Source of the DNA: Anastatus disparis
Taxonomy: Eukaryota; Arthropoda; Insecta; Hymenoptera; Eupelmidae
DNA: 64,000 nucleotides
NCBI GenBank assembly: GCA_017163975.1
Contig: JAFFSR010000301.1
Span: 1,779,001 to 1,843,000, forward strand
Direction of reading: 5' to 3'
In this document: in pieces, positions 46,842 to 58,826 of the stretch
Layout: each line of letters opens with the position of its first letter
How positions within the stretch are numbered: the first letter of the stretch is position 1
Translations under genes and position numbers: made by a program
Notes under the pieces: model-generated
What the model was told of the DNA's origin: nothing
Databases searched by the model: none
The model's input: the letters and a program-made list of their open reading frames with translations, nothing else

Positions 46842-46885
46842 TAGGAGGGTACCCCACTGCTCGCTCTGCTCGCCAACCCCCTTGT
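46841..46885 (-). mobile_element. Possible Helitron 3' end
   Basis: On the minus strand GGCGAGCAGAGCGAGC can form a hairpin and is followed by CCCTCCTAGT. Ending in CTAGT fits the Helitron CTRR-T rule and resembles 10787-10805. No helicase is present. Confidence 0.3.
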
Positions 46886-47876
46886 ATATTAACATTAATG
46901 AAATTATTAGTCAGTAATTAAAACTATAATAATGAAATTTGTGCTGATAAAAATTATTTATTTATTAGACAGATTTCCACACCACCCGAAGAGGTACTGT
47001 CAATAATATCTTACAATTAATATTTTTTGATATAAATTAAATAATAAACAATGTATGGTATTATGGCGCGTTGGTTTTTTTTTTTTGTTTTATTTGAAAA
47101 TATATAAAATCAATATAATAATTTTAAGTTATTTTAAAACATGTTAAAATAAGTTATAATTATTTCATTTTTTAATACAGTTATTTAAAATAAAACAATG
47201 GTTTCCTTCACCTGTAGCCCTACACAACCATGAGAGTCTATATTTCTTCCTCCTTATACCATAGACTCTATTTACAATCCATCCTCCATCATCAGTATTG
47301 CATATTTAAACAGAGTTTTAAAAGTTATTTTATTATTTGTACAATTTAATATCATATTATTGTTATATAACAATTTTCCAATTAATATTTATCTGTTTTA
47401 AATCTTTGTTTAAGCATGTTTATTAGAATAATTACTATACCTTGATATTTTTCAATTAAATATTATTGTAACATGTCTTACAATAATATAGAACAGAAAT
47501 TTATTTTATTATAATTATCCTAAATTTAAAGTCTTATACCTAATTGAACTCTATGTTTTTTAATATTATTATTATTTAAATTCTTTAATTATTTCTTATA
47601 TTCGAATATTAATTATTGTTATTATTTTATAATATTTAGTATCTGTAATTTATAAACTCAAATTTAATATATTTGATTAAAATTTTTATTAATATTAGTT
47701 TCATTCAAAGAATATATTTTACAATAAATTTCAATAGCATTACGATAATCATAATAATATTAATTAATATATTCCATAAATAAAACGATAAAATTAAATA
47801 ATATAATTATTCCTTATTTATAAATTATTTTCATTCTATTTTTTATATATCTTGATGTTATTTTTAAGTCTTTTGG
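46886..47876. other. AT-rich DNA, nothing recognisable
   Basis: No gene or repeat structure seen apart from AT richness. A small AGACTCTA ... TAGACTCTA imperfect pair lies near 47235-47270. Confidence 0.5.
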
Positions 47877-49477
47877 ATGTATAAAATATCAGGTTGGCTA
47901 ACAACCAACCTAGGAGTTCCACAGGGTTCGGTACTGGGGCCTTTGTTGTTTTGCCTTTACATTAACAACGTACGTGACGCTCTTGACTCTGGTAGTGTTG
48001 AGCACCTACTGTATGCAGACGACCTGCAAATCTATACGCAGATTCCTCGTGATAATGTGGATGAGGGTATTTTTATCCTTCAGAGGGCAGCTCAAGCAGT
48101 GTCGAAGTGGGCGATTGATGCTTCCCTCACTTTAAATGCTGATAAGACTAAGGTAATCGTCTTTAGCAGTGATGGATTTCGAAGATGCTTATATGATATT
48201 CAACAGCCAACTTCAGAGTATATACCACAGAATAATATATTCTGCTTATACTCTAATTCTACGGTATACTCTGAAGTTGGCTAAAGGATATCCTAATATA
48301 TAGATATACATAAATGTATAAAGCATCCTCGAAATCCATCACTGGTCTTTAGTAGTAATCATTTTATTAATTCTTTTTATGCTGGGGCGCCGAGGACGAT
48401 TGATCTTGGGGGGAGGTGTCGGCATTTCTTTCTTTGACTCTGTTATGAGTCTTGGTGTTGTGCCTGACTCTAAAATTTCCTGAGAGCCGCACATTAATAT
48501 GGTTACAAAAAAATTTAACAGATTGTTATATGCTTTGCGGTTTTTTCGTCGGTACACCACGGAGGCTCTGCGTAAACAACTTGCAACTGCCCTGCTGTTT
48601 CCACATCTCGATTACTGTTCGGTGGTTCTGCTTGATGCTACTCAGGAGTTAAGAAGAAAAATACAAAGACTACGAAATTCGTGTGTGAGATATGTGTTGG
48701 GCGTAAGAATGGGAGCTCATGTTTCTCCTTATAGAACCACATTGGGTTGGCTGCGTACTGATTTGAGGAGACAGTAATTTTTGACCGTACTTATGTACAA
48801 AATCGTACGCATGAATACTCCAGAGCATCTAGTGGGTCTCTTCACTAGATGTGTACCTAGGGCGGCTACTACAGGAGAGATTAAGGAGCTAGCAGTGCCC
48901 TTTATACTGGTAGAAATTCCTTCAGAGTTCAAGGTGCGAATTTTTGGAACTCTCTGCCTGCTGAGATTAAACATCTTCCACCTCTCAGCAGGTTCAAATC
49001 GACAGTGAGGGGTACTTTCTCGACCTCGATTGAATTTAATATTTTTAATTTATATGTTAATTTATTTTTGTAATGTCCCATATATAGGCTTAAGGTGTGA
49101 ATGTATTTATTGTGTGGCTGGTGGGTGAATGATTTCATTTTATTGTGTAGACTGCGTCGTATGCTTTGGCATACGCTTTTTATTGTCTTATTTTATTTAA
49201 ATATTGTTATATACTTTTAAACTTTAATTTTAACATTTTGACTGATAGATAAGGAATGACTGTTTTTAATTTATTGTATTATTGCGTGTATTTTTATTAT
49301 TTTATCTTGTTTGTATTATTCTGTGATATCATTTTTTTGTAGTGACTTACTTTTTGAGTATTATTAGGATTAGCTATTTGACTGTGATATCTGTATTTAA
49401 GTGCAAAATTTATATATACACATTGTGTTACACGCCTTTTTGTATACCTATAAGAATAAATGCTTATCTATCTAAAA
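47877..49477 (+). pseudogene. Decayed CR1/L2-like reverse transcriptase copy
   Basis: Homologous to 32800-34358. G-V-P-Q-G-S-V-L-G-P is at about 47920 and Y-A-D-D at about 48010-48025. The thumb and C-terminal block continue in shifted frames at 48499-48777 and 48781-49008. A hAT-type MITE sits in the middle, and a stop at about 48776 and frameshifts near 48400, 48480 and 48925 break the rest. It ends in a short (TATC)n tail near 49465-49477. It is older than the copy at 32636. Confidence 0.85.
48167..48344. mobile_element. 178-bp hAT-type MITE with 8-bp target duplication
   Basis: Begins CAGTGATGGATTTCGAAGAT and ends with the near-complement (ATCCTCGAAATCCATCACTG). GTCTTTAG is duplicated at 48159-48166 and 48345-48352. 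The CAGTG terminus and 8-bp duplication are diagnostic of hAT. The interior is a second hairpin (CCAACTTCAGAGTAT ... ATACTCTGAAGTTGG). Confidence 0.9.
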
Positions 49478-49683
49478 AATATATATATTTATATTGCTTT
49501 TTAATATCCTTGACTTTCATGTTACACTGTAAAAAAAATAGCGGATAATCACGTCGTTGGTCGACGATTTCAATGCAACCATGCACCGTCGAGATTATTT
49601 AACTTCGTTCAACGGCGATATTTTAACGTGCTTTGCGTGATTTCACGTAAACCGAACACGAGATTCTTAGGTTAAATCAGTTA

Positions 49684-50906
49684 CACTGCAAATTCATGTG
49701 TGTTAATTCACACACTGATAGTGAGTACTTTTACACGTTTTAGTGTGTAAATTCTATTATGTGTGTAAAAAAACGCACTTATGTGCGTAAAAGTATTAGT
49801 ACACACATTTTATGAGTAATTTTACACACATGATCTGTTTAGTGTGAAAATTTACACACATAAATGCGTAAATCTACACATCTATGTGTTTAAAATTTAT
49901 ATTTGTATATTAATATATTTACTGTGACTCATTTTTATTTTACATTAGTAAAGTAGATTAATTTTCAGGTAGTTACAGTACAACATAAATAATTTTTAAT
50001 CAAAATTTTTCTAAAAATATATATTTTAATATTAAATTGTATTAGAACTACAATATTCAATATTTTAGATTTTATATAGTCTTTTCTTTTAATTGCCTTG
50101 AGTAATTGATGGTAATATTTTATTATTTAATAAGAAGTTCAATTAAAATTTTTTATATGAAAAAAAATAATTTTATTGAATCGAATGCATCTATTAAATT
50201 AATTATATAAAATTCAGTAATCAATGTTAACCTTATCAAATAAATTATTTAATAATAAATTTTTCATATATGTTTATTTTTTTGTAAAAAAATAATTGTT
50301 TATTTGATGAAAAATTAAATTTTTAATAAATAAGAAATTAGATATTCTTTTGATAAAAAATTATTTTTTTTATACAAGAAAAATTATTCTACTGATCTTT
50401 ATTTTTTTTAATTAATATTAATTACTCATGATTATTCTTATTTATTTAATTTAAATTTAGAACTGTTTAAAAATAATGAAATTTTTATATTAATAAACCA
50501 TAAATATAAGAAATTATCATGATTCATAACAAGCGTTCCGTAGCGTAATAGGTAGCGTCGATGCTTCGCATCCCGAAGGTCGTGAGTTCGCGCCCGAGTC
50601 AGGTCGAAAATTTTTTAAGCGTTTTTATAGGCGATATAATTTTAATAGGTTAATTCTTCGCATAATTGCACATTAAAATTATAAAATTCCAACAGAAAAG
50701 ATTGAAATACCCTCAAAAATAATTTTTAATTTTTAATGTATTTCAATCTATTACACGTTTTATACGTTTGAATTTACACGTTTACGTGTGTTAAATTAAA
50801 CATCTAAAACGAGTGATGGATTTAACACACAAAAAAGTGTGTAAAAATGGCGACAGCCGAATTACACACGTAAGTGTGTTAAAATAACACACTTAAATTT
50901 GCAGTG
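49684..50906. mobile_element. 1,223-bp TA-flanked element with GTGTGTAA repeats
   Basis: Ends CACTGCAAATT and AATTTGCAGTG, with TA on both sides (49682-49683, 50907-50908). Both ends carry clusters of ACACAC/GTGTGT motifs separated by AT (GTGTGTTAAAATAACACAC type). The centre is AT-rich and holds a tRNA-like unit. No transposase. Confidence 0.75.
50533..50616 (+). ncRNA. tRNA-like Pol III unit (SINE head or pseudo-tRNA)
   Basis: TAGCGTAATAGG fits a Pol III A box and GAGTTCGCGCC a weak B box about 40 bases later, with a T run at about 50610-50616 as terminator. The acceptor ends do not pair and the T stem is poor, so it is not a normal tRNA gene. A seven-base TTCGCAT stretch could be a relic anticodon loop. 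Confidence 0.4.
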
Positions 50907-51138
50907 TAGATGTCCCGCTTCAACGATGTTAAATAACATCGACGGTGCATGGTCGCATTGAAATCGTCGAGTCAATGATGGCTGGAGATAAATAATGATT
51001 GTTTATTATCATTTATACATTTTTTAAATACTGCAAATATCTGTAAATAACTGTGAATAAATTGAAGAATACAATTATTAGAAATAACTCAAAATAATTT
51101 TCATTTTAGTTCTTTTTACAACAAACATTTTTAATGAT

Positions 51139-51140
<2 letters not shown>

Positions 51141-51216
<76 letters not shown>
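51141..51216. repeat. (TA)n microsatellite, about 38 units
   Basis: Uninterrupted TA. It also produces an artefactual ORF of alternating Ile and Tyr. Confidence 0.95.
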
Positions 51217-51217
<1 letters not shown>

Positions 51218-51219
<2 letters not shown>

Positions 51220-52250
51220 GTGGGACATTTCACACCAACTGAAAAAGCAGAATAATAAAAATCTCTGAAACTCTAAGAATATATTCTTTTTGTTACCCAA
51301 AATATGTAAAAAAATTTTCAAGGATTAAGATTAGAAAAATCAAGAGCTACAAATCCTTGAAATTTAGAAATTTTTCAAAATTTTTAGAAAACTCCCAACT
51401 TAATCATTTTTTTTCCTGAAAATCCTGATGTTTTAGAGAGAAATTCATAAGAATACTTCTTGTTGTAAATGAAGAGCAGAGTTAGCATGATTCTTTACAG
51501 ACCTGAATTTTGAAGTTTTCTATTGGTTCTTATATGTATTAAATGGTAATTGATATTACTCATTGTTCGCCACTTCAGAAATTTCTTTTCGCGGGCTTCT
51601 TTTTTTCTATTTTACATGAACTTTAAAATGAATTTTTGATCACGTAAGTCAGAGCCATCAATAAGGAGTTATGACAGTTTAAAATATATATTTCCATGTA
51701 TAATTAATTTTCAATATAAAAATTAATCATACATGAAAATATACATTTATATTCAGTAAGAAAAATAAATCATACATTAAAATATATATTTCAAACTGTC
51801 ATAACTCCTTATTGGTGGCTCTTTCTTACACAATCAAAAATTTATTTTGAAGTTAATAAAAAATACAAGAAAATAAGCCCTCGAAAAGCAATTCCTGAAG
51901 TGACAAACAATGAGTAATTTCAATTACCATATAATACATGTAAGAACCAATAAAAACTTCAAAATTTAGGTCCATAGAAAATCATGCTAACTCTCCTCTT
52001 TATTTACAACAAGGAGTATTCTTATGAATTTCTCTCTACAACATCAAGATTTTCAGAAAAAAATCATAAAGTTGGTACTTAGCCAAAAATTTTGAATAAT
52101 TTCCAAATTTTAAGGATCTATGGCTCTTGATCCTTCTAATCTAAATCCTTGAAAAATTTTTTACACATTTTGGGTAATAAACAGAATATATTCTCAGAGT
52201 TTCAGCGATTTTTATTTTTTTGCTCTTCCAGTTGGTGTGAAAGGTCTCAT
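51218..52250. mobile_element. 1.03 kb foldback element
   Basis: TTTCACACCAACTGAAAAAGC at the left recurs inverted as CCAGTTGGTGTGAAAG at the right. Arms of about 470 bp match throughout (e.g. GAGTTATGACAGTTT and AAACTGTCATAACTCC). The flanks are TA repeats. No coding region. Confidence 0.8.
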
Positions 52251-52506
52251 ATATATATAAATGTATGATTGCCGAAAATAACCATTTTTTATCGTTATAT
52301 TATTTTTAAATAATTTTATTATTATTCATTTATTATATAACAATTAATTCATAGCATTTTTCATAATTTCTTTTGTTTTTCAGCTTTCAAAGTAAAAAGG
52401 CAGTAAATTTAATTAGTTAATATAAAAGCAATTCTTTTGTGAATATCTTTGAAAAAAGTTCATTAAAAATAAATTAAAATTCTTAAAAGAATTTGAATTT
52501 TCAATA
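52251..52506. other. AT-rich leader before the Ulp1-like gene
   Basis: No promoter elements identified with confidence. Confidence 0.3.
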
Positions 52507-53949
52507 ATGGTTTTGACTGAGAAAGATAAATTGATTGTTAAAGGACAGGGATTGTATAGTGAAATTGCTTTCATGTTGATTGATATTTATATATTAGAAT
52601 TTAATAATATTTCAAACCGGTACACCTTATTAAACATGCAATTAACTTCATTAATTCAAAGACCACAATATATTAAATCAGTACGGATTGATGGAGAATT
52701 TATACAGTTATTATTTTCCGGAAGGAGGTCACCGGATTTGTGTGTATTATAATAATAAGGTAATTCATATATATGACAGTTTGAATCTTAAATATCTACA
52801 AGATGAGCATAAGATTTATATAAACAGATTATTTTCAAACAAATCAGAATTAAGCATAGTATTCGAAACAGTACAATCACAAACAGATAATTATGATTGT
52901 GGCGTTTTTGCAATTGTTTTTGCTATTGCAATACTTTATAATTTAGGTCCATGTTGTTTAAGATATGATGTTTCTCAAATGCGATTACGTTTATCAAGAA
53001 TTTTTAGAACGCAACAAATAAGAATGTTTCCAGTTTTACAAAATTATAATAATGCAAATATTAATTACGATGATCCACCAGACATGATAAGGAGGAGTTT
53101 TTGTCATGAGCAACGTCTAAATCAAATACCATTAAATTTAGATTTTGCCGAGCTTGAACTATTAGAAAAAAACTCACAAATGCATTTATTGGCAGAACAA
53201 AAAACGATCATGGAAATGTATCGTAAACAAAAGAATTCGAATCATGAAACAATTTTAATGGGAATTTACAATGACATTTCAGATACCAATTTTTAAAAAC
53301 CACATAATGATATAATCGACGATATCCACTTAAATTATAACGATAATAAAATTAGCACAGTTGAGATGAAATTCAATGAAGAAAAAAAAGAATCAAAAGA
53401 AATAGATAAAAAAGAAACTTTATTTGTAACAGAACTTAAGAGCTTGACGAAGCTGCCCGCCTTCTAATAATATTCCCAATCCTAACTTATGAATAAACGA
53501 TGCGTTTAATCAAGTTTTTTTGCTACAAAGTAAAAATTTGTAAGATTATACTCCAGTGCGGACAACTTAAGAAATCCACCAAAATATTAGACATATAAAG
53601 TTATAATAAAAACTTTCAATGTATCGTATTTTAAAGTTAGGTCTATCAAGTTTGATATCTAATTTCCAATCCAAGCTCATAAAAAAATAAAAAGTCCAAA
53701 TGATTTTTTATTTTAACAAAAATTATTGTATTAATATAGCTTTAGTGCGGAAGAGTCATTATATTGGTTTAATTTATGAATTTAAAAAGATATTGATAAA
53801 ATAAAAAAAGCAAAACTCAATCGCTGCAGCTCCGAGATCCCGTCAATAGGAAAATGGTAACAGAACAATGACATAAATATAAAAAAATTTCAGATAAAGA
53901 CATTATTATGAAAATGCAAGAAAAAAAAGTAATGATAAATTAGAACTAA
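52507..53949 (+). pseudogene. Ulp1/C48-type cysteine protease domain gene, 5' part
   Basis: From ATG 52507 a frame reads L-T-E-K-D-K-L-I-V-K-G-Q-G-L. Near 52722 one frameshift moves it into the frame that runs to 53296. There G-G-H-R-I-C-V-Y-Y, I-H-I-Y-D-S, V-Q-S-Q and N-Y-D-C-G-V-F-A supply the His, Asp, Gln and Cys of a SUMO-type (Ulp1, C48) protease. The usual Trp after the catalytic His is Arg. After a single stop at 53297 the frame continues as a charged tail to about 53435, is interrupted by a TTAA MITE, and resumes to the transposon junction at 53949. The repeats at 63202-64000 continue it. Such domains occur in host deSUMOylases and in several transposon families; which one this is cannot be decided. 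Confidence 0.7.
53440..53842 (-). mobile_element. TTAA-MITE family 2 (403 bp), inside the Ulp1-like gene
   Basis: TTAA at 53436-53439 and a mutated TCAA at 53843-53846. Ends GAGCTTGACGAAGCTGCCC and GCTGCAGCTCCGAGATCCCG. Confidence 0.85.
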
Positions 53950-55640
53950 CTTGGAGAGGACCCTTTATTCGGGTCACAGATTTTCCTGAAACTGAGATAT
54001 GGTTCATCCCACCTAAAAGACATGTTCTGTAGAGCCCTTGAGTCTAACGTTTAGATACTCTTGAGATATCGCATTTTCTATATCTTGAATTTTGCAATTT
54101 TTATGGAAAACACCATTTTTCTCATTAGTCGAGTCACTGGTCTTTCATCGATTAGCTGCTAATTTGTATACCTGGAAAGTAATTAATTTAATAAATTATG
54201 AGCACAGTTTGGAGTCAGGAATGTAATCTATTAACACACCTATAATATAAAAATTATTTTCCTTCTTATTCGACTTAACGGGATGTCGGAGCTGCAGCAA
54301 TTGAGTTTTGCTTTTTTTATTTTATCAATATCTTTTTAAATTCATAAATTAAACGAATATAATGACTTGTCCGTACTAAAGCTATATTAATACAATAATT
54401 TTTGTTAAAATAAAAAATCATTTGGACTTGTTATTTTTTTATGAGCTTTGATCGGAAATTAGATATCAAACTCGACAAACCTAACCTTAAAATACGATAC
54501 ATTGAAAGTTTTTATTATAATTTTGTATGTATAATATTTTGGTGGATTTCTTGAGTTTTCCGCACTAGAGTTTAATCTTACAAATTTTTTCTCTGTAGCA
54601 AAAAACTCGATTAAACGCATCGTTTATTTATAAGTTAGGATTGGAAATATTATTAGAAGGTGGGCAGCTTCGTCATGCTCTTAAACTGGCTTTGTACTTT
54701 TCTACGTCTTTTATGAAACATTCATATTCTTATTCATCTTGAAATGTTTGACTGTGTTTTATGTTTTACATGAAATATAAAACTGCTTCAAAAAAACACA
54801 TAAAATACAATGAAAAATGCTGCTATAGATCTGAAAATAAATACAAAGAATCAAAATTCTTTTGAATAAATGATTAATATTAAAATAAAAGTTACAATAA
54901 CTTATATACTTATCTGACATTTATATTTATAACTGATAAATAGTTAGTTCATGTGCTTCCTCAGAAGTTTTAAAAGATTTAAAACAACTTTTCATAATTT
55001 TAAGAACTTCAGCCTTGTTATTATAAAGGTACAATCAGCTTTCAATAAATAGCGAATATACACTTAAAAACCAAATCAATGTCAATACATTAACTAAAAA
55101 AAAAGATATTTTTCTTGTTTTTTAACTTAACCAAATTATAAACTGGTCATAGTAACACATACAACAAACATAACTCCATATTGTGTTACCTTAATTAGCA
55201 CTTCTTTTTGTATGTTTGAAAAACTAGCAGATTGATTTTTTATCATTTTCATCGATGTGTATATTTTACTAGCAGACAACTGTTACTTGGTGGTCTCTAT
55301 GCGACGACCCAGTGACAATATGGCACGCGTGCTTATGACATGATTACTGTATATTAGCCCACCCAACATATAGAGCTATAGTGTAGAAATAATGGCAAAT
55401 CGACAGCATGATCGAAAAACATACAATGTCAGGCTGGAATTTATAGTCTCAGTTTTAATCTCTATCTCTAACTCTCTTTTTTATCGTGAGAGAGGCAAAG
55501 ACAGATTGAGGTTTGAAATTGAGACGTAAGTATCCGAAACTACGTCATCTACCAACGGAAAGTAAAATTTGAATTTGAAATTTTATTGTCAACTATTAAA
55601 AAGTAGAACATTGTTGCAGCTTGCACATCGAATAAAGCAA
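53950..55640 (+). repeat. Left inverted arm of the 9.25 kb transposon
   Basis: Complementary to 61720-63201 throughout, e.g. GACCCAGTGACAATATGGCA versus TGTCATATTGTCACTGGGTC. It contains the TTAA MITE 54279-54680. Confidence 0.85.
54279..54680 (+). mobile_element. TTAA-MITE family 2 (402 bp) in the left arm
   Basis: TTAA at 54275-54278 and 54681-54684. The right arm, at about 62865-62885, has the uninterrupted counterpart (CAGTTTAAGTCGAATAAG), so the target was one TTAA. Confidence 0.95.
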
Positions 55641-55958
55641 AGTCATTCTATATAAATTTAATATTTGATATTAATATTATAATTTTCCAATTCTTTTATT
55701 TTTATTATCTGTTTATTATTTAATCCTTTAAAGAATCTGCATTTATCAGATAATATTAGTTTTAAATTATCTTTTTTAACAAATTAGTATTTATTCTCTC
55801 TTTTGGTTTTTACGCATTGCATTAATTATATGCAGTTTTTGATCAATTATTTTAATTTTTTACATAATTAATTGATAATTGTAATTTTTTAGATTTTAAT
55901 ACATAGATTTTTTCAAATTTATTAAATATATTTATACAATTAATATTAAATTTTTATC

Positions 55959-57882
55959 ATGGCTTCCTTGGAAAAGTTAGAATCTGGTGCAAAACATGAT
56001 TATGTATCAGATGAAATAATCACTTCTAGTTTATATGAGTGTTTGAAAATTTTATAACAAGAAAATATTATATTGGATGAAGCAGTGGAATCTTCTTCAA
56101 GAAGGGTTGCAAAAGTAGCTAGACAAATGACTGATTTAATTATACAGTTTATTGAAAATATTCAAGTGGTTGAAGAGAATGAACTTTTTGTTTGCGATGA
56201 AGATTTAAATTTTGCGGAAGAATTGATTGTAGATGCAAATGAACAGGTTGAAAATCCAAGTTCAGAATCAGAAAATACATCTGGTAAGAATCTTAATTAT
56301 TTAAGTCATATTTTTTTAATTAAAAATTATAAATAATATATATTTAACTTCAAAATAATAAAATTATAATTAAAGATTATTAAAAACAATATTTCCAATT
56401 AATTATTTTTAATAATATAAAGAATAATAAAGAATATATAGTTGTTGAATTTTTATATATTTAAAATATTTCATAAAAAAATTTATTTATAGAATCTTAT
56501 CCATCTTCAAGTCAACCATCAAGTTACGAGCCTGAAGAGAAAAAAGCTAAAGTACGGATGGTGATACCTTTAGAGAAAAAAATTAGAGCTGTAAATTTAC
56601 AAAGAGAGCATCCTAACTGGAGCTTCAAAATACTTCAAACCCATATAGGTAAGTGTTTGACCAGGAAGGATGAGTTAATCCGATGAAGAAGAGATATCAT
56701 CAATGGTGAGACAAGATTTGACAAAAACAAAGCAATCAAAACTTGGGTCTATGATCGCTTTACAGAGGCTCGTGTAATGAACAACCCTATTACGACAAGA
56801 AATTTGCAAGAGTGGTTTACAAGCTGCCATGCAATTGAAAGCTGAGGGTTATTCTTTTAATGCTTCACACTGGATCAAAAAGTTTAAAAAAGAGTTCAGA
56901 ATTAAACAGAGAAGAGTAACTAAATATGTGAAAAAAACCGAGCATAAATCTTTAGATGAAATAAAATCATCAAGTGAAAGTTATCCAAATGATTGTTGTA
57001 TAATGACATCAACTTTTAATAAAGATTTTATTATTAACACTGATCAAATGGGTTGTCAGTATAGGAGAAATGTTCATCGAACTTTAGAGCATAAAGGACG
57101 AAAGATTGTTGAAGTTCATATCGGGGACATTAATAAAATCAGCCACTTATATACTGCACAATACTCTGTAACGGCATCAGGCAAATTATTGCCAAAAGTT
57201 TTTTTGTGCTTACAAGAACCTTCTGGACAATTTAGCCCAAGAATAAAAAAAGATATTAATAATCTTTCCAGCGAATTTAAAAACATTTATATTACATGCT
57301 TTAAATCAGGAAAGCTATCTACACCTCTCGTTGATGCATACACTACACATATTTTGCAAGAATATGTTAAAGATCAACCATTCGTACTTATTCTGGATTC
57401 TTGGAATGGACAGAGGTCATCAAATTTGTTTGATAAATTCAAAACACAAGATGGGGAATCCACTTGTACATTAAAATACATTCCAGCAGGTTGTACACCA
57501 TACTGTCAGCCTCTTGATACATATTTACACCGTCAAATTAAGATATTTTTAAAGAAGCTCCAGAATGCCACGCATCTTCTGCAAAATCAACGGCAACTCA
57601 ATTTAAGGGATGATGCTGTCAAAATTCATGCTTTTATCCATAGGCAATTATCAGCACGAAAATATGATTGAGTATTCTTGGTTCACTGCTCAATTAATAA
57701 CTAAACGAGATGTTTTTATGAACGTGAACGAAGTCTGTTTCTCACAAGTATTGAATTCCAAATATAACTGTCAACTCGTTTCTTTTATTAGATGTTCATG
57801 GTGCAGAAAGCCGTTCTGTTTTGTCTGCTTTTATGATTTGTGCCACCTATTTAATTGTAGCAATTATTTTTCAAATATATAA
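55959..57882 (+). pseudogene. Pogo/Tc5-like DDE transposase, inactivated
   Basis: Exon 1 starts at ATG 55959 and an intron spans 56284-56492 (GTAAGA ... TTATAG). A basic DNA-binding region follows, including a CENP-B/Tc5-type helix-turn-helix (P-I-T-T-R-N-L-Q-E-W, later F-N-A-S-H-W-I-K-K-F). The DDE core is at 56829-57671: I-N-T-D-Q near 57037, I-L-D-S-W near 57390, and P-A-G-C-T-P-Y-C-Q-P-L-D near 57482-57517. The C-terminal piece (57660-57882) has N-V-N-E-V-C-F-S followed by a Cys-rich C-x2-C ... C-x2-C-F-Y cluster. Breaks: TAA at 56055-56057, TGA at 56684-56686, frameshifts near 56810 and 57657. It is the only coding region in the element and presumably once acted on its long inverted arms. 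Confidence 0.8.
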
Positions 57883-58826
57883 ATTTATTACTGTATAAAT
57901 TAAATAATTATTTACTATTTCTTATTATTATACGTAGTTGATTGTTTAAAAATTATTTTGTATTAAAGTTTAAAAAAACATTTACAAATTAGTCAATCAA
58001 GATTTTTTTTATTCATGCCAATAAAAAACTAGTGAACTACATATTGTTTACATCAACCTGTTTTGTATTCTAAAAAACTACATATTATTTATATCAACTT
58101 ATTTTTAATATAAAATTATTGCAAAATAATTTTTATTTAAGCTTAAAATGTTCATAAAACAGTAGTTTTGCTGCAACATAAAAAAATATTTATTTTAGAA
58201 ACTCATTTTTTTTTAAACATAATTTCATTTAGAAAAAATTCAATTAATTGGAAAAGTCTTGACTCTTGATGATAAAACAAAATATTGCACATCATCCTGT
58301 AACCTGATATCTTCTATTGAAACGTATGTCCAAGTTTTGCTAACTTTAATAAAAAAAATCATTAATATCTATTTTTATCAAAGGTATAATATCATTCAAA
58401 AAAGAAACACAAGAAAAAAATAAAACCGACTAAAAAAATGTACTATGATTCATTATATTACAAAGTTAAATACAAAAATTAGCTTTGTGTTGTTTATGTG
58501 AAGATTTATCTATAAAATTAACATTATAGATTTCTAAAACATTATACATACATGATTGATACTCCATGAAGTTTATATGACATTTGATTGTCTGTGGCAT
58601 TGTATATCGTCCATTAATTTTAGAAAATACCAAATTAACTCGTATGAACATCATAAAGTAAAAACTAAAAATGAACAATAGACATTTCTATAAATAGTTT
58701 TCTTTTTAAATTACGTTTGAAAAAATTATTGGAAATTCTATAACTAATACTACTTAACAGTATTTCTTGGATTTTGAGGAAAGGACCAGAAGATCAAAAA
58801 ACTTGTTGTTTGGTCTTTTATCTTAC
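57883..58826. other. AT-rich DNA inside the transposon
   Basis: No gene supported. The 70-codon minus-strand ORF at 58466-58678 lacks any recognisable feature. Confidence 0.45.

Larger units (their letters stand above)
49526..50990. mobile_element. Outer foldback element around 49684-50906
   Basis: TCGACGATTTCAATGCAACC and CATGCACCGTCGA near 49560-49595 recur inverted near 50938-50975. The outermost bases no longer match well, so the borders are approximate. Confidence 0.55.

Noticed and set aside
50533..50606. Functional tRNA gene
   Set aside because: Acceptor and T stems do not pair; called only as a tRNA-like unit.
51106..51321. 71-codon minus-strand ORF of alternating Ile and Tyr
   Set aside because: Translation of a (TA)n microsatellite.
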